DNA of 64,000 nt from Candidatus Rokuibacteriota bacterium (GCA_003220615.1 QHTB01000133.1:1-64000); one strand, 5' to 3'; shown: positions 48,395 through 57,160, counted from the first letter of the stretch. Notes: generated by a model not told the origin, from the letters alone. Translations and numbers: made by a program.

Positions 48395-49305
48395 GAACAA
48401 TGGGGGGGGCGAGACGCCCCCCCCATTTCCCCCCCGGTTCGCGCGGCGTGACTCGACGCGTCCACAGCCCCCAGGGTTTGCGCGGAGTGACTCGAAGCGT
48501 CCACAGCCCCCGCCGCCTCGACCGCTCGCAGCTCGCGGATCTTTGCCGGGACGTCGGACGCCGTGACGAGCGCCTCGCCCACCAGCACGGCGTGGGCTCC
48601 GGCCACAGCCACACGCTTCACCTGGTCGCCGGTGAAGAACCCGCTCTCGCTGACGACGATGTGGCCCGGGGGAATCCGGGGCAGCAGCTCGAGCGTCGTC
48701 TCGATCCGCGTGTTGAACGTCGTCAGGTCACGGTTGTTGATGCCGACGACGCGGGCGCCGACGGCCAGCGCGGTCTCCAGCTCGCCCACGGTGTGACACT
48801 CCACCAGGGCGGCCAGCCCGACGCCCTTGGCGGCCTGGAGCAGGTCTCGCAGCTCGGATGCTTCGAGGATCGACACGATCAACAGCACCGCGTCGGCGCC
48901 GGCAGCGCGCGACTCCCAGAGCTGGTACTCGGCCAGCGTGAAGTCCTTGCGCAGGAGCGGTACGGGCACGGCGCCGCGGATGGCGTCGAGCAGATCGAGA
49001 TGACCGTGGAAATACTTCTCGTCGGTCAGCACCGAGATGGCGTCGGCGCCGTGACGGGCGTAGGTGGTGGCGAGGGCGACCGGGTCGAGTGTCGGCGCCA
49101 GCGTGCCCCGTGAGGGGGACGCCTTCTTCACCTCGGCGATCAACCCCACGCCGGTGGCTCGTGGCCGCAGCGCTTCCTCGAAGTCCCGCGCGGGCGGCAG
49201 ATCTCGGCAGCGCGCCTCCAACGAGGCCAGCGGCGTCGCCTGTTGCCGCCGCCGGAGCTCGTCGCGCTTGTCGCGGACGATGTCGTCCAGGATGTTACGG
49301 GGCAT
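48391..49305 (-). CDS. trpC: Indole-3-glycerol phosphate synthase with an atypical C-terminal tail
   Basis: 304 residues from the ATG at 49305, which overlaps the pncB stop by one base (TGATG). The barrel is complete: [59 protein letters not shown] and VLVGEALV. The family usually ends near residue 258. Here about 45 more residues follow, made of a 13-residue tandem repeat ([26 protein letters not shown]) and a Gly/Pro segment encoded by a G8/C8 hairpin. The tail keeps the frame and the ATGA coupling to trpF. It is probably not needed for catalysis (inference). Confidence 0.95.
   Translation of the reverse strand: MPRNILDDIVRDKRDELRRRQQATPLASLEARCRDLPPARDFEEALRPRATGVGLIAEVKKASPSRGTLAPTLDPVALATTYARHGADAISVLTDEKYFHGHLDLLDAIRGAVPVPLLRKDFTLAEYQLWESRAAGADAVLLIVSILEASELRDLLQAAKGVGLAALVECHTVGELETALAVGARVVGINNRDLTTFNTRIETTLELLPRIPPGHIVVSESGFFTGDQVKRVAVAGAHAVLVGEALVTASDVPAKIRELRAVEAAGAVDASSHSAQTLGAVDASSHAARTGGEMGGASRPPHCS
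48402..48424. repeat. Perfect G8C/GC8 hairpin inside the trpC tail
   Basis: Eight G and a C (48402-48410) face GC8 (48416-48424) across a 5-base loop GAGAC. It lies in the last codons of trpC and 8 bases before the trpF ATG on the minus strand. It could pause the ribosome, act as a transcription attenuator, or be the trace of a small palindromic element. Confidence 0.7.
48436..48511. repeat. Tandem repeat, 2 x 37 bp, period 39 bp
   Basis: Copies at 48436-48472 and 48475-48511 match at 34 of 37 positions by eye. The 39-base period equals 13 codons, so the trpC frame is preserved through both copies. Next to the G8/C8 hairpin, with which it may form one insertion-like unit. Confidence 0.8.
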
Positions 49306-50516
49306 CAATAGTCCCGGCGAACGGCCTCACGGCGGATCGTGTCCAGCGGTACCGCCCCGAGCTGCTCCAGCACGTGGTCACGGATCGTGCGCGGCGGTGG
49401 CAGATCGCGGACGACGCGGCCGTCGGTCGCGAGCGGCCGCAGCAACGGTTCCCAGCCTTCGCCGCATGAGCACGGAGCGGGCGCGCGCCCGGCGGGAACC
49501 ACGACGGTGGCGTGGCACGCGCGGCAGCGAAGCACGTCCTTCGCTCCCGACCACTTGCCGCGCTTCGCCATGGGCCGTCCCTCGATCTCCATGATGTCGA
49601 GCGCGAAGTTGAGCACGGGCGCGTTGGCGATCGACGTCCCGACGCCGTAGGCATCGACCACGGGGTTGAGATGCAGGATCTCGTACTCGTCCACTCCGCC
49701 CGACGCGATGATCTTCACGTGGCCATAGCCGCGGATATCGAGCTCCCACCGCACTTCCTGGATGATGCGGAAGAAGTCGCCGCGCCTGGAAGACGGCGTA
49801 TCGAGGCGGACGGCGTAGAGATCGCCCCCGAGGGCCTCGGCGACGCGGATGGCCTCGAACTTCTCGTCCTGCAGCGTGTCGATGAGGGCCACCCGGCGGA
49901 CCTTGGCGTCGATGACCTCGTGGAACGCGCGGAGCGCCTCCACCGTGTCACCGACCATCAACACCAGCGAGTGCGGGATCGTCCCCATCGGATCAGCATC
50001 GATGAGCTCGGCCGACTTGGTCACGGCCACGCCGTCGCAGCCGCCGATGAAGGCGTTGCGCTCGATCATGGGCGCGATAGTCGGGTGCATGCGGCGGGCG
50101 CCGAACGAGATGACCTGCCGCTCACCCGCCGCCTTCTTGCAACGGGCCGCCTTGGTGGCGATGCCGGAGGCCTGGCAGATCAGGCCGAGCAGGGCCGTCT
50201 CGTACCGCGCCCACTCGACGTAGGTGCCCTCGAGCGTCAGCACCGGCTGGTACGGACCAAAGAGCGTGCCCTCGTCCATCGCGCGCGCCGTGACCGGCAC
50301 ACCTTCGAGCAGCGCCGCGGCCTCGTGGATGCCGGCCAGGACGCCCCACTGCCAGTCGTCGGGGAGGCTCTTGACGTAGACCTCGGCCTTCACGCGCTTG
50401 CGGTCATTGCGGTGCCGGAGGATCTCGACCGTCCGCTCGAAGTACACGTCCGAAACGTCGCCGCGCTTGATCTCGGCGTCGGATGCGGTGTGGAACGGGC
50501 GCCTCGGCATGGTCAT
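49305..50516 (-). CDS. pncB: Nicotinate phosphoribosyltransferase with C-terminal zinc ribbon
   Basis: 403 residues. NAPRTase core: ERTVEILRHRNDRKRVKAEVYVKSLP, ISFGARRMHPTIAPMIERNAFIGG, MGTIPHSLVLM, VALIDTLQDEK and GGVDEYEI with the PRPP/phosphate region DAYGVGTSIANAP. A CRAC...CSCG knuckle near residues 335-355 suggests a zinc ribbon, as in the compact archaeal-type branch. It converts nicotinate to NaMN in NAD salvage. It opens the trpCFBA-accD-folC run behind a good promoter (50539-50567). Start is ATG 50516 or ATG 50510. Confidence 0.92.
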   Translation of the reverse strand: MTMPRRPFHTASDAEIKRGDVSDVYFERTVEILRHRNDRKRVKAEVYVKSLPDDWQWGVLAGIHEAAALLEGVPVTARAMDEGTLFGPYQPVLTLEGTYVEWARYETALLGLICQASGIATKAARCKKAAGERQVISFGARRMHPTIAPMIERNAFIGGCDGVAVTKSAELIDADPMGTIPHSLVLMVGDTVEALRAFHEVIDAKVRRVALIDTLQDEKFEAIRVAEALGGDLYAVRLDTPSSRRGDFFRIIQEVRWELDIRGYGHVKIIASGGVDEYEILHLNPVVDAYGVGTSIANAPVLNFALDIMEIEGRPMAKRGKWSGAKDVLRCRACHATVVVPAGRAPAPCSCGEGWEPLLRPLATDGRVVRDLPPPRTIRDHVLEQLGAVPLDTIRREAVRRDY

Positions 50517-50538
50517 AGCGGGCCCAAACTTAGCGGAA

Positions 50539-50567
50539 ATTTTGACAGAACGCGCCGATCAAGTCAA
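50539..50567 (-). promoter_or_regulatory. Sigma-70-like promoter for the pncB-trp run
   Basis: On the minus strand a -35 box TTGACT (50562-50567, 5 of 6 consensus) and a -10 box CAAAAT (50539-50544, 4 of 6) are separated by exactly 17 bases. The predicted start is about 15 bases before the pncB ATG, giving a very short leader. Confidence 0.6.
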
Positions 50568-50692
50568 CGCGAGCGCGCACCCCGCGCTTGATTGACGCCA
50601 AGTCGCGACTCTCACGGCGCGGACGATGAGGCGCGGCGCGTCGTCGCGTCGGAGCATGCCGGGGGAGCGCGAGGGGGGATTCTCGTGCCCTG

Positions 50693-51571
50693 TCAGATAT
50701 TGAGGCCCTTCAGATAGGCGCGAAAGTCGTCTGCGAGGTCGGGCCGGGCGAGCGCGAACTCCACCGTCGCCTTGAGAAAGCCGAGCTTGTCACCGGTGTC
50801 GAAGCGTTTACCCTCGAACTCGACGGCGTACATGGGCCGGCGCTGGCGCAGGCGACGCAGGCCGTCGGTGAGCTGGATCTCGCCGCGGCGGTCGGGGGCC
50901 GTCTCGGCCAGGATGCCGAAGATGTCGGGCGTCAGCACGTACCGGCCGATGATCGCCAGGTCGGAGGGCGCCTCCTCGGCGCGAGGCTTCTCGACGAGAT
51001 CGCTGATCTCGTAGACGCGGGCGCCGCCCGCATCGGCGATGGGCCGCCCGGCGATGACGCCGTACTGGTGGATGCGATCGCGCGGCACGCGCTCGACGGC
51101 GATGACCGATCCACGGTGCCGCTCGAAGACGTCGAGGAGCTGCCGCATGCAGGGCGAGTCGGCGAAGCCGATGATGTCGTCGCCCAGGAAGACGCCGAAC
51201 GGCTCGTCGCCGACGAGCGAGCGCGCGCACAGGATGGCGTGACCGAGCCCGAGCGGCTCCTTCTGCCGAACGTAGCAAACTGATGCCAGCTCGGAGATCG
51301 TCTTGATCTGGGCCAGCTCGTCCATCTTGCCGCGGTCGTTCAGGTAGTACTCGAGCTCGAAGGCGGCGTCGAAGTGGTCCTCGATCGCGCGCTTGTTCCG
51401 TCCGGTCACGATGATGATCTCGCTCAGGCCGGAGGCGACCGCCTCTTCGACGACGTACTGGATCATCGGCTTGTCGACCAGCGGCAGCATCTCTTTCGGC
51501 TGGGCCTTGGTGGCGGGCAGGAAGCGCGTGCCGAGGCCGGCGGCGGGGAAGACACCCTTGCGTACGGTCAT
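50693..51571 (-). CDS. galU: UTP-glucose-1-phosphate uridylyltransferase
   Basis: 292 residues from the ATG at 51571, chosen for the AAGGAG site 9 bases upstream; an ATG at 51598 has none. GalU landmarks: GVFPAAGLGTRFLPATKAQPKEMLP, FVILGDDI-like region FGVFLGDDIIG, GVIAG and the C-terminal GNKLGFLKA-type motif (DTGDKLGFLKATVEF). It makes UDP-glucose for exopolysaccharide or LPS. It is the last gene of the right-hand glycan cluster, 36 bases after the DUF2062 gene. Confidence 0.96.
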   Translation of the reverse strand: MTVRKGVFPAAGLGTRFLPATKAQPKEMLPLVDKPMIQYVVEEAVASGLSEIIIVTGRNKRAIEDHFDAAFELEYYLNDRGKMDELAQIKTISELASVCYVRQKEPLGLGHAILCARSLVGDEPFGVFLGDDIIGFADSPCMRQLLDVFERHRGSVIAVERVPRDRIHQYGVIAGRPIADAGGARVYEISDLVEKPRAEEAPSDLAIIGRYVLTPDIFGILAETAPDRRGEIQLTDGLRRLRQRRPMYAVEFEGKRFDTGDKLGFLKATVEFALARPDLADDFRAYLKGLNI

Positions 51572-51607
51572 GAGGGCTGGCTCCTTCACATCCATCATAC
51601 CGCCGCC

Positions 51608-52102
51608 TCAGGCGGCTCGCCGTTCGCCCACCTGCACTTTCCGCCGCCGCATCGCGCGTAGCGCCGACAGTGCGATCACGTACGTCACGAGCGCGGCGAC
51701 GCCCCCCACCACCGTCGTTCCGACGAGCAGCGGGATCGAGAGGTGCTCGACCAGTGCGCCCAGGTCGCTCCAGCGCAGCCCGCCCGGATGCTCGACGAGG
51801 TAGTTGAGCCAGGCGCGGCGAAGGCCGTCGGGATCGGGTACGAGGAGCGTGCCGATCTTGAAGGCGGCGCCGTACACCAGCGGCATCAGCCAGGGAAGGT
51901 TCAGCCACGTCCCGGCAATCGTGGCCGCGCGATTGAGCCGGAACGCGAGCGCGATCACCAGCGACAGGAGCGTCTGCACGCCGACGAACGGTGTACAGCC
52001 CACGAAGACTCCGACGGCCAGGGCCAGCGCGATGCGCGGCGGCGGATCGTCGAGCTCGAGCACGGCGCGCAGCCGGCCGGAAAGACGCCGTCGACTGAGC
52101 AT
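51608..52102 (-). CDS. DUF2062 small membrane protein
   Basis: 164 residues from the ATG at 52102, which overlaps the WecA-like stop by one base. The family signature is ALALAVGVFVGCTPFVGVQTLL followed by FRLNRAATIAGTWLNLPW and a further C-terminal helix; about three transmembrane segments. The function is unknown, but the domain is often found beside glycosyltransferases and in polysaccharide clusters, as here. Confidence 0.88.
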   Translation of the reverse strand: MLSRRRLSGRLRAVLELDDPPPRIALALAVGVFVGCTPFVGVQTLLSLVIALAFRLNRAATIAGTWLNLPWLMPLVYGAAFKIGTLLVPDPDGLRRAWLNYLVEHPGGLRWSDLGALVEHLSIPLLVGTTVVGGVAALVTYVIALSALRAMRRRKVQVGERRAA

Positions 52103-53256
52103 CAGTCGGGGCGCCCGCGGCCGACGGATTCCAGGATCGCGACGATGGCGAGGACGCAGGCCGCCTGTGAGAGGACGAGGGCCGCTTCCCGCGTGGTGGC
52201 GTTCTCCAGCAGCATCGCCGAGAGCCCGAGCGTCGCCGAGATGAAGTAGATGAGCAGCACGCTCTGCGGTCGCGTCAGCCCGAGCGCCGCGAAGCGGTGA
52301 TGGATGTGGTCCTTGCCCGTGTAGGCGAGCCACTCGTGCAGCGAGGCGACTTTCCCGGTCACCACGCGGGCGACGCCCACGAAGGCGATGTCGAACAGCG
52401 GCACGCCGAGGATCAGCGTCGGCGTGAACAGCGCGATCAACGGATCGTTGTCGGCCCATTCGCCCATGACGGCCAGCCCGGCCAGCGTGAAGCCGATGAA
52501 CGACGCGCCGCTGTCTCCGAGGAAGATGCGCGCGCCGCCCGGGCGAAAGTTGTAGGGCAGGAAGCCGAGGCAGGCCCCGACGAGCGCGCCGGCGAGGAAC
52601 ATCAGATACCGCTGGTTGGTCTGGAGCGCGGAGATCGAGAAGAAGAGTCCGGCGATGACCCCGAGCCCGGCGGCCAAACCATCCATGCCGTCCAGGAACT
52701 GCACGGCATTCGTCACGGTGAGGAACCACAGCAGCGTCAGCACGATGTTGATCACCACGGCGCCCGGCCACCAGGACGGCGCCACCGAGAGGACCACACC
52801 GTAGAGCATGGCGAGCGAGGCCCCGCCGATCTGGCCGAGCAGCTTCACCCAGGCGGGCAGATCGGCGACGTCGTCGAGGATGCCCAGCGCCACGACGACC
52901 GAGGCGCCGAGGGCGACACCTTTCAGCGTCATGGAGAAGTGGAAGTTCGCGAGCACGGTGATGGCGAACGCGAGATAGACGCCGGCACCACCGAGCAGCG
53001 GCGTGGCCACCATGTGAACCTTGCGCGCCGCCGGCTGGTCGAGGACCTCGCGCCAGATCGCATAGCGCCGCACGAGGGGCACGAGGAACAGCGACACGGT
53101 GAAGGCGACGACGACGATGTAGGACCAGCGAAAACCGGCGTCGAGGAACCAGTGGCGCGTGGGCGGCGCCAGCAACGCCAGCACGATCACCAGACGCGCC
53201 GCTCCCAGCGTGACTTCCGACGTGCCGCCGACCCACAGCGCCGCGACGCGTTCCAT
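52102..53256 (-). CDS. WecA/MraY-family polyprenyl-phosphate sugar-1-phosphate transferase
   Basis: 384 residues, about ten to eleven transmembrane helices. Catalytic motifs: PAARKVHMVATPLLGG, GILDDVADLPA (Asp-Asp pair), NAVQFLDGMDGLAAG, IFLGDSGASFIG and KDHIHHR. The HIHHR and NAxNF-like loop fit WecA/TagO (HexNAc-1-P transferase), which starts O-antigen, enterobacterial or wall glycan synthesis on undecaprenyl phosphate. It is the likely initiating enzyme for the glycan encoded by the neighbouring genes. Confidence 0.94.
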   Translation of the reverse strand: MERVAALWVGGTSEVTLGAARLVIVLALLAPPTRHWFLDAGFRWSYIVVVAFTVSLFLVPLVRRYAIWREVLDQPAARKVHMVATPLLGGAGVYLAFAITVLANFHFSMTLKGVALGASVVVALGILDDVADLPAWVKLLGQIGGASLAMLYGVVLSVAPSWWPGAVVINIVLTLLWFLTVTNAVQFLDGMDGLAAGLGVIAGLFFSISALQTNQRYLMFLAGALVGACLGFLPYNFRPGGARIFLGDSGASFIGFTLAGLAVMGEWADNDPLIALFTPTLILGVPLFDIAFVGVARVVTGKVASLHEWLAYTGKDHIHHRFAALGLTRPQSVLLIYFISATLGLSAMLLENATTREAALVLSQAACVLAIVAILESVGRGRPD

Positions 53257-54293
53257 TACTCTTCGAGCGCCGCCGTGAGCGCGGCCGCGACCGTATCCAC
53301 GTCGGCGTCACTCAGCGAGGGGTAGCAGGGCAGCGAGAGCGCGCGCGCCCACAGGCGCTCGGCCTCGGGATAGCCGCCGAGGCCGAGGGCGCGATGGATC
53401 GGCCGGAAGACTGGGCGCCGGGCCGCGATGCCTCGACGCTCGAGCTCCGCAATGACCTGATCGACTGGACGCTCGATCTCGATCACGAAGCGATGGTACA
53501 CGTGACGGCCACCGGTGTCGGCCGGCAGTCGGCAGGGCAGGCCCGCCAGCCGGACCCGATAGCGCGCCGCGATCGCTCGCCGGCGGGTGAGGAACCCGTG
53601 GAACCGCGCGAGCTGACTGCGCCCGAGCGCCGCCTGCAGATCGGTGAGCTTGGCGTTGAACCGTGGAGCGAGGTCGACGTGCTCGTCGTAGTCGCGCGCC
53701 GCGCGCACGCCCTCCACCAGCGCGCGCGGCCCACCCACGAGGCCCCCTTCACCGGTGGTGAGCAGCTTCGTCGCGTAGAAGGAGCACACGGCGGCCTGGC
53801 CGCGGCTGCCCACCGGCCGGCCCGTGCTGACGGCGCCGAGCGCCTGGGCGCAGTCCTCCACGATCGGCACGCCGAGCGGCGCGAACGCGTCGATATCGGC
53901 AGCCAGACCGAAGGCGTGAGGCACGATCACGGCGCGCGTGCGCGGCGTGATGCGACGCTTGGCGTCGAGAGCAGAGAGCGATAGCGTCGCGGGATCGGCA
54001 TCGACGAGCACGGGCACGCCGCCGCAGCGGGTGACGGCATGGTGAAGCGCGTCGCACACGTAGGACGGGATGAGAACCTCGTCGCCGGTGTCGATCCCGA
54101 GCCCGCGCAGGGCCAGCTCGAGCGCCACACTTCCGGACGCGACCGCCGCCGCGTCCTCGGTGCCGAGACGCTCGGCGAGCGCACGCTCGAGGCCCGCGAC
54201 CTCGGGGCCCTGGGCGAGGCCGCCGCCGCGGACGATGCGGGCGACCGCCAGCGCATCCTCCTCGACGAGGGTGGGTCGCGAGTGCGGGATCAA
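53256..54293 (-). CDS. DegT/DnrJ/EryC1-type sugar aminotransferase, TTG start
   Basis: 345 residues. The TTG at 54293 overlaps the PIG-L stop in a TTGA; a longer frame upstream is the shadow of that gene. PLP landmarks: ASGSVALELALRGLGI, IPSYVCDALHHAV, VEDCAQALGAVSTGRPVG, the Schiff-base lysine in SFYATKLLTTGEGGLVGG, FNAKLTDLQAALGRSQL and HVYHRFVI. It is shorter and clearly different from the DegT gene at 40275. Its stop overlaps the WecA-like start (TAATG). It probably installs an amino group on a keto sugar for this cluster's glycan. Confidence 0.9.
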   Translation of the reverse strand: MIPHSRPTLVEEDALAVARIVRGGGLAQGPEVAGLERALAERLGTEDAAAVASGSVALELALRGLGIDTGDEVLIPSYVCDALHHAVTRCGGVPVLVDADPATLSLSALDAKRRITPRTRAVIVPHAFGLAADIDAFAPLGVPIVEDCAQALGAVSTGRPVGSRGQAAVCSFYATKLLTTGEGGLVGGPRALVEGVRAARDYDEHVDLAPRFNAKLTDLQAALGRSQLARFHGFLTRRRAIAARYRVRLAGLPCRLPADTGGRHVYHRFVIEIERPVDQVIAELERRGIAARRPVFRPIHRALGLGGYPEAERLWARALSLPCYPSLSDADVDTVAAALTAALEE

Positions 54294-54904
54294 ATGTCCA
54301 GCAACAGCCGGACCGACTGGAACGCCTCCGCGTACTTCACGCGCGCCTGGATCCCACGAAAGTTCGCGCAGGAGACGGCCAGCTCGAGGATCGTCAGGTC
54401 CTCGATGTTGGTCTTGGCCACCTGCGAGCGATGGGCCTCCAGGCACGCGAGTTTCCGGTCCAGCACCTTCTCGATGTTGGTATAGCAGTTCGGCGTGAAA
54501 TGCTGGGTGGACGGAACCTCGAAGAAGAGGAAGTTGGGGACGTAGCGCGTCGCCGACACCGCGGCCTGGGCCAGGTTGCGATGATCCTGGTGCGTGTCGT
54601 CGGGATAGTTCACGAAGATCATCGACGGCCGGGTGTCGCGGATGACCGCTTCCAGCCGCACGATCAGCTCGCGGTTGTAGGGCACCTCGGTGTCGCGGTA
54701 GCCGCCCCAGAAGACCCGCTGCGCACCGATCACCAGCGTCGATTCGTCCTGCTCGCGCTCGCGCATGGCGGCGTCGCCGCCGAGTGAGCCATCGGAGGCG
54801 ACGAAGAGATAGACGTCGTGACCTCGCTGCGCATACAGCGTCAGCGTGCCACCGCAGCCGTATTCGATGTCGTCGGGATGGGCCCCGATGGCGAGGACGT
54901 TCAT
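54290..54904 (-). CDS. PIG-L/LmbE-family deacetylase
   Basis: 204 residues. The zinc motif AIGAHPDDIEYGCGGTL is at the N-terminus and a second, DDTHQDHRNLAQA, supplies the other metal ligand. The family removes acetyl from N-acetylglucosaminyl lipids or nucleotide sugars (GlcNAc-PI, mycothiol and bacillithiol precursors). The ATG at 54904 has no visible ribosome site. Coupled to the aminotransferase downstream by TTGA. In this cluster it may prepare a free amine that is then re-acylated (inference). Confidence 0.92.
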   Translation of the reverse strand: MNVLAIGAHPDDIEYGCGGTLTLYAQRGHDVYLFVASDGSLGGDAAMREREQDESTLVIGAQRVFWGGYRDTEVPYNRELIVRLEAVIRDTRPSMIFVNYPDDTHQDHRNLAQAAVSATRYVPNFLFFEVPSTQHFTPNCYTNIEKVLDRKLACLEAHRSQVAKTNIEDLTILELAVSCANFRGIQARVKYAEAFQSVRLLLDI

Positions 54905-54971
54905 GGGGACGTTTTTTCATCATACGTCGGCGCCCCGGAGGCCCCCGCAGATTTCATGGCGGCCTCGACCA

Positions 54972-55676
54972 TCACGGACCGAGCGGGGCCCAGGTGTCAC
55001 CGCGGCGCAGAATCGCCAGCGCGCTCAGAGGGTTGCTCAGCAGCAGGTCGAGTCCTGAGAGAGCCGGCACGAATGGGCCGTGGAGCTGGGGGTAGATCGG
55101 AGGCTCGTAGGCCTGAGCGCGGACCTCGAGCCCGGCGTGCCGAAACCGCTTGAGGTCCATGTACTGGACGCCGTCCCGACCGGCCAGATAGGTCGTCCCA
55201 CCGACGGCCCGGCAGATCTCGACGAGGCGCTCGGTCGGGTCGGTCGCCGTCACCGTCAGCTCCGACGCGAGCCGAGATGGCGTCGCGATACCGAGCGCGC
55301 TGGCCAGCCAGCGCGCGTTCGCCACGGCGAGCGCCGCCAGCTCCCCCCAGGGCCTGGAGTAGAAGGCGCGGAGGTCTTCGCCGTAGCCGGCCCAGCCCGC
55401 GGCACGGCGGTAGGCCAGCTCGATGGCGCGCAGATGCCGCCGCGCCCACGGCTGGGCCGTGTCGATCGCCACGTCCGCGATCGCCGTCCCCAGCCGTGCC
55501 CGCACCGGCACCGTGAGCCACTGCGGCCCGGCGGCCGTCTTGATCCGATTGCGATTCTGCCAGCCGTTCTTTTCGAACTGCACGGTGTCGAGGAAGACGA
55601 ACACGTCGGCTTCAGCCCACTTGGCCAGGTAGCCGAGCCACGGCAGGTAGTGCGGCTGATGGATGGCGACCTTCAC
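54972..55676 (-). CDS. WbqC-family protein
   Basis: 234 residues from the GTG at 55676, overlapping the preceding stop (GTGA). The WbqC signature is clear: VAIHQPHYLPWLGYLAKWAEADVFVFLDTVQFEKNGWQNRNRI, then WLTVPV and a C-terminal GTTYLAGRDGVQYMD. The family, found in O-antigen loci, has no proven activity; it is suspected to be an amino-acyl or ligase-like enzyme on amino sugars. Its combination with PIG-L and a transaminase here suggests modification of an amino sugar. Confidence 0.92.
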   Translation of the reverse strand: MKVAIHQPHYLPWLGYLAKWAEADVFVFLDTVQFEKNGWQNRNRIKTAAGPQWLTVPVRARLGTAIADVAIDTAQPWARRHLRAIELAYRRAAGWAGYGEDLRAFYSRPWGELAALAVANARWLASALGIATPSRLASELTVTATDPTERLVEICRAVGGTTYLAGRDGVQYMDLKRFRHAGLEVRAQAYEPPIYPQLHGPFVPALSGLDLLLSNPLSALAILRRGDTWAPLGP

Positions 55677-57160
55677 GGCTTTCTCACGAAGACGGGATTC
55701 GTGAGGAGCTGGTGGACCGCGCCCGAACGCGCCTCCATGCGGAAAAAGAGCGGGGTGCCGTCGAACGTCTCCTCGTGAACGGCCGTGAACGGTGTCTGAC
55801 CGGCCCACGTCTCCACCGCGGCGCCGTTCCGCACGAGCGTGACACGCAGCGGATGGCTCCCGCCGTTGCTGCTCGTGACGCCGACGCTGACGGCCACGCG
55901 CGTGCTCTCGGGAACGCGCAGCGTCTCACCCGACGCCGCCGTCGCCGTGGCCGCGGCGATCGAGAAGTCGGAGAGCACCAGCGCCACCTCGGGGGGTCGG
56001 CGGACGGCGTAGAGTCGCCCGCGCTTGAGCGCGTCGAGCAGCGCCGCCTCGGAGCGCTCGTCGACGAGAAACACCGTCCGCACCGGGCCGAGGCGCTTGC
56101 CTCGGGCGAGGCCGTGGAATCCCGACTCCGCGACCCCCCACGCTGGACGGCTCCGCTCTCCGCGCACGTATTGCCCGAGCATGCGGTCCCAGCCGAGCCC
56201 GGGCTCGGTGAAACGCGTCGGCTGCTCGTACACGGCGCCGAAGGCCGTATACCGGAACGTGCGCAGGAGGTCGTCGGGATAGGGCTCCGTCAGCCACGAC
56301 ACCTGCACGGGGCCCACGTGACGCTGGCCGACGTCCGCCGTTTCCGGGAACGACCACATGCTCGCGCCGCCGAGGCGATCGACCTGGTCGATCAACGTCT
56401 GATACGGCTCGAGGCCGGCATCCTGCCAGGGCGGATAGCGATCCACGGTGAAGGGCCAGCCCCGCACGACGGCGAAAAGGCCGACGGCGAGCAGCACGAG
56501 GCCCAACCCCCAGCGCCGCCGCCACACCACGACGATCGTGCGCCCGAAGCGCCGGTGCTCACGGCGCTTGCGTCGCAGCAGCACGAGGCCGGGGATGACC
56601 AGCAGCGCGGGGGTGACGTCGGCCAGCGATTGCCAGCTATAGCGTGACTCGTAGCGGTTGCCGGTGGCGGCGAGCGACGACAGCTTCTTCGGATCGCTGA
56701 TGCCGAACACCAGCAGATTCTTCTGGACGTTGTGGAGCGTCATGGAGAGGCTGGCCGGTGAGCCCGTCCAGAAGTAGTGCGGCATCACCTCGACGCCCGG
56801 CACGATGAGCATGCGCGGGTAATTCCGGCGGGTGGCCGCCACGCGCTCGAGGAATTGCGTGGTTCCCGCGCCGCCGAGGACGCTGGTCTCTTCCTTGGTC
56901 ACGCGCGTCAGCGCACGGAACGGCGGGAGCCCGTACTCCACGCGCAGGAGATAGTTCTCGGCCAGGAAGATGGCCGAGAGCCCGCTCGACTCGGCGATAC
57001 GCGCGACCTCGTCGAGCGGCAGGTCACCGGTGGTCAAGTCGGAGTGGACGTGGAGCACGGCCGCCACTTGTTCACGCGCGGGCGCGGGCGTCGGAATCAC
57101 GAGGGCGAGCACGGCGACGCCGATCACGCCGGCCCAGGCACGGAGACCGTCGTGACGCAT
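55673..57160 (-). CDS. PHP-like membrane protein, degenerate metal site
   Basis: 495 residues from the ATG at 57160, overlapping the methyltransferase stop (TGATG). A signal or anchor (AGVIGVAVLALVIPTPAPA) is followed by a PHP-type start LHVHSDLTTGDLPLDEV and IVPGVEVMPHYF. The usual second motif TDH(D/N) is replaced by FLAENYLLRVEYG. Two transmembrane segments lie near 190-240, then a second soluble part with HGLARGKRLG and a C-terminal beta domain. An active metal phosphoesterase is doubtful. The context is glycan synthesis; a surface-anchored role is possible. Confidence 0.75.
   Translation of the reverse strand: MRHDGLRAWAGVIGVAVLALVIPTPAPAREQVAAVLHVHSDLTTGDLPLDEVARIAESSGLSAIFLAENYLLRVEYGLPPFRALTRVTKEETSVLGGAGTTQFLERVAATRRNYPRMLIVPGVEVMPHYFWTGSPASLSMTLHNVQKNLLVFGISDPKKLSSLAATGNRYESRYSWQSLADVTPALLVIPGLVLLRRKRREHRRFGRTIVVVWRRRWGLGLVLLAVGLFAVVRGWPFTVDRYPPWQDAGLEPYQTLIDQVDRLGGASMWSFPETADVGQRHVGPVQVSWLTEPYPDDLLRTFRYTAFGAVYEQPTRFTEPGLGWDRMLGQYVRGERSRPAWGVAESGFHGLARGKRLGPVRTVFLVDERSEAALLDALKRGRLYAVRRPPEVALVLSDFSIAAATATAASGETLRVPESTRVAVSVGVTSSNGGSHPLRVTLVRNGAAVETWAGQTPFTAVHEETFDGTPLFFRMEARSGAVHQLLTNPVFVRKP

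Noticed and set aside
47742-48614. Long N-terminal extension of the trpB frame
   Set aside because: It overlaps trpF and trpC in another frame and has no family similarity; the ATG at 47741 gives normal TrpB length.
49305-50516. pncB-like gene acting as the missing TrpD of the trp operon
   Set aside because: Its motifs (FGARRMHP, MGTIPHSLVLM, VALIDTLQDEK) are those of nicotinate phosphoribosyltransferase; the anthranilate phosphoribosyltransferase signature is absent.
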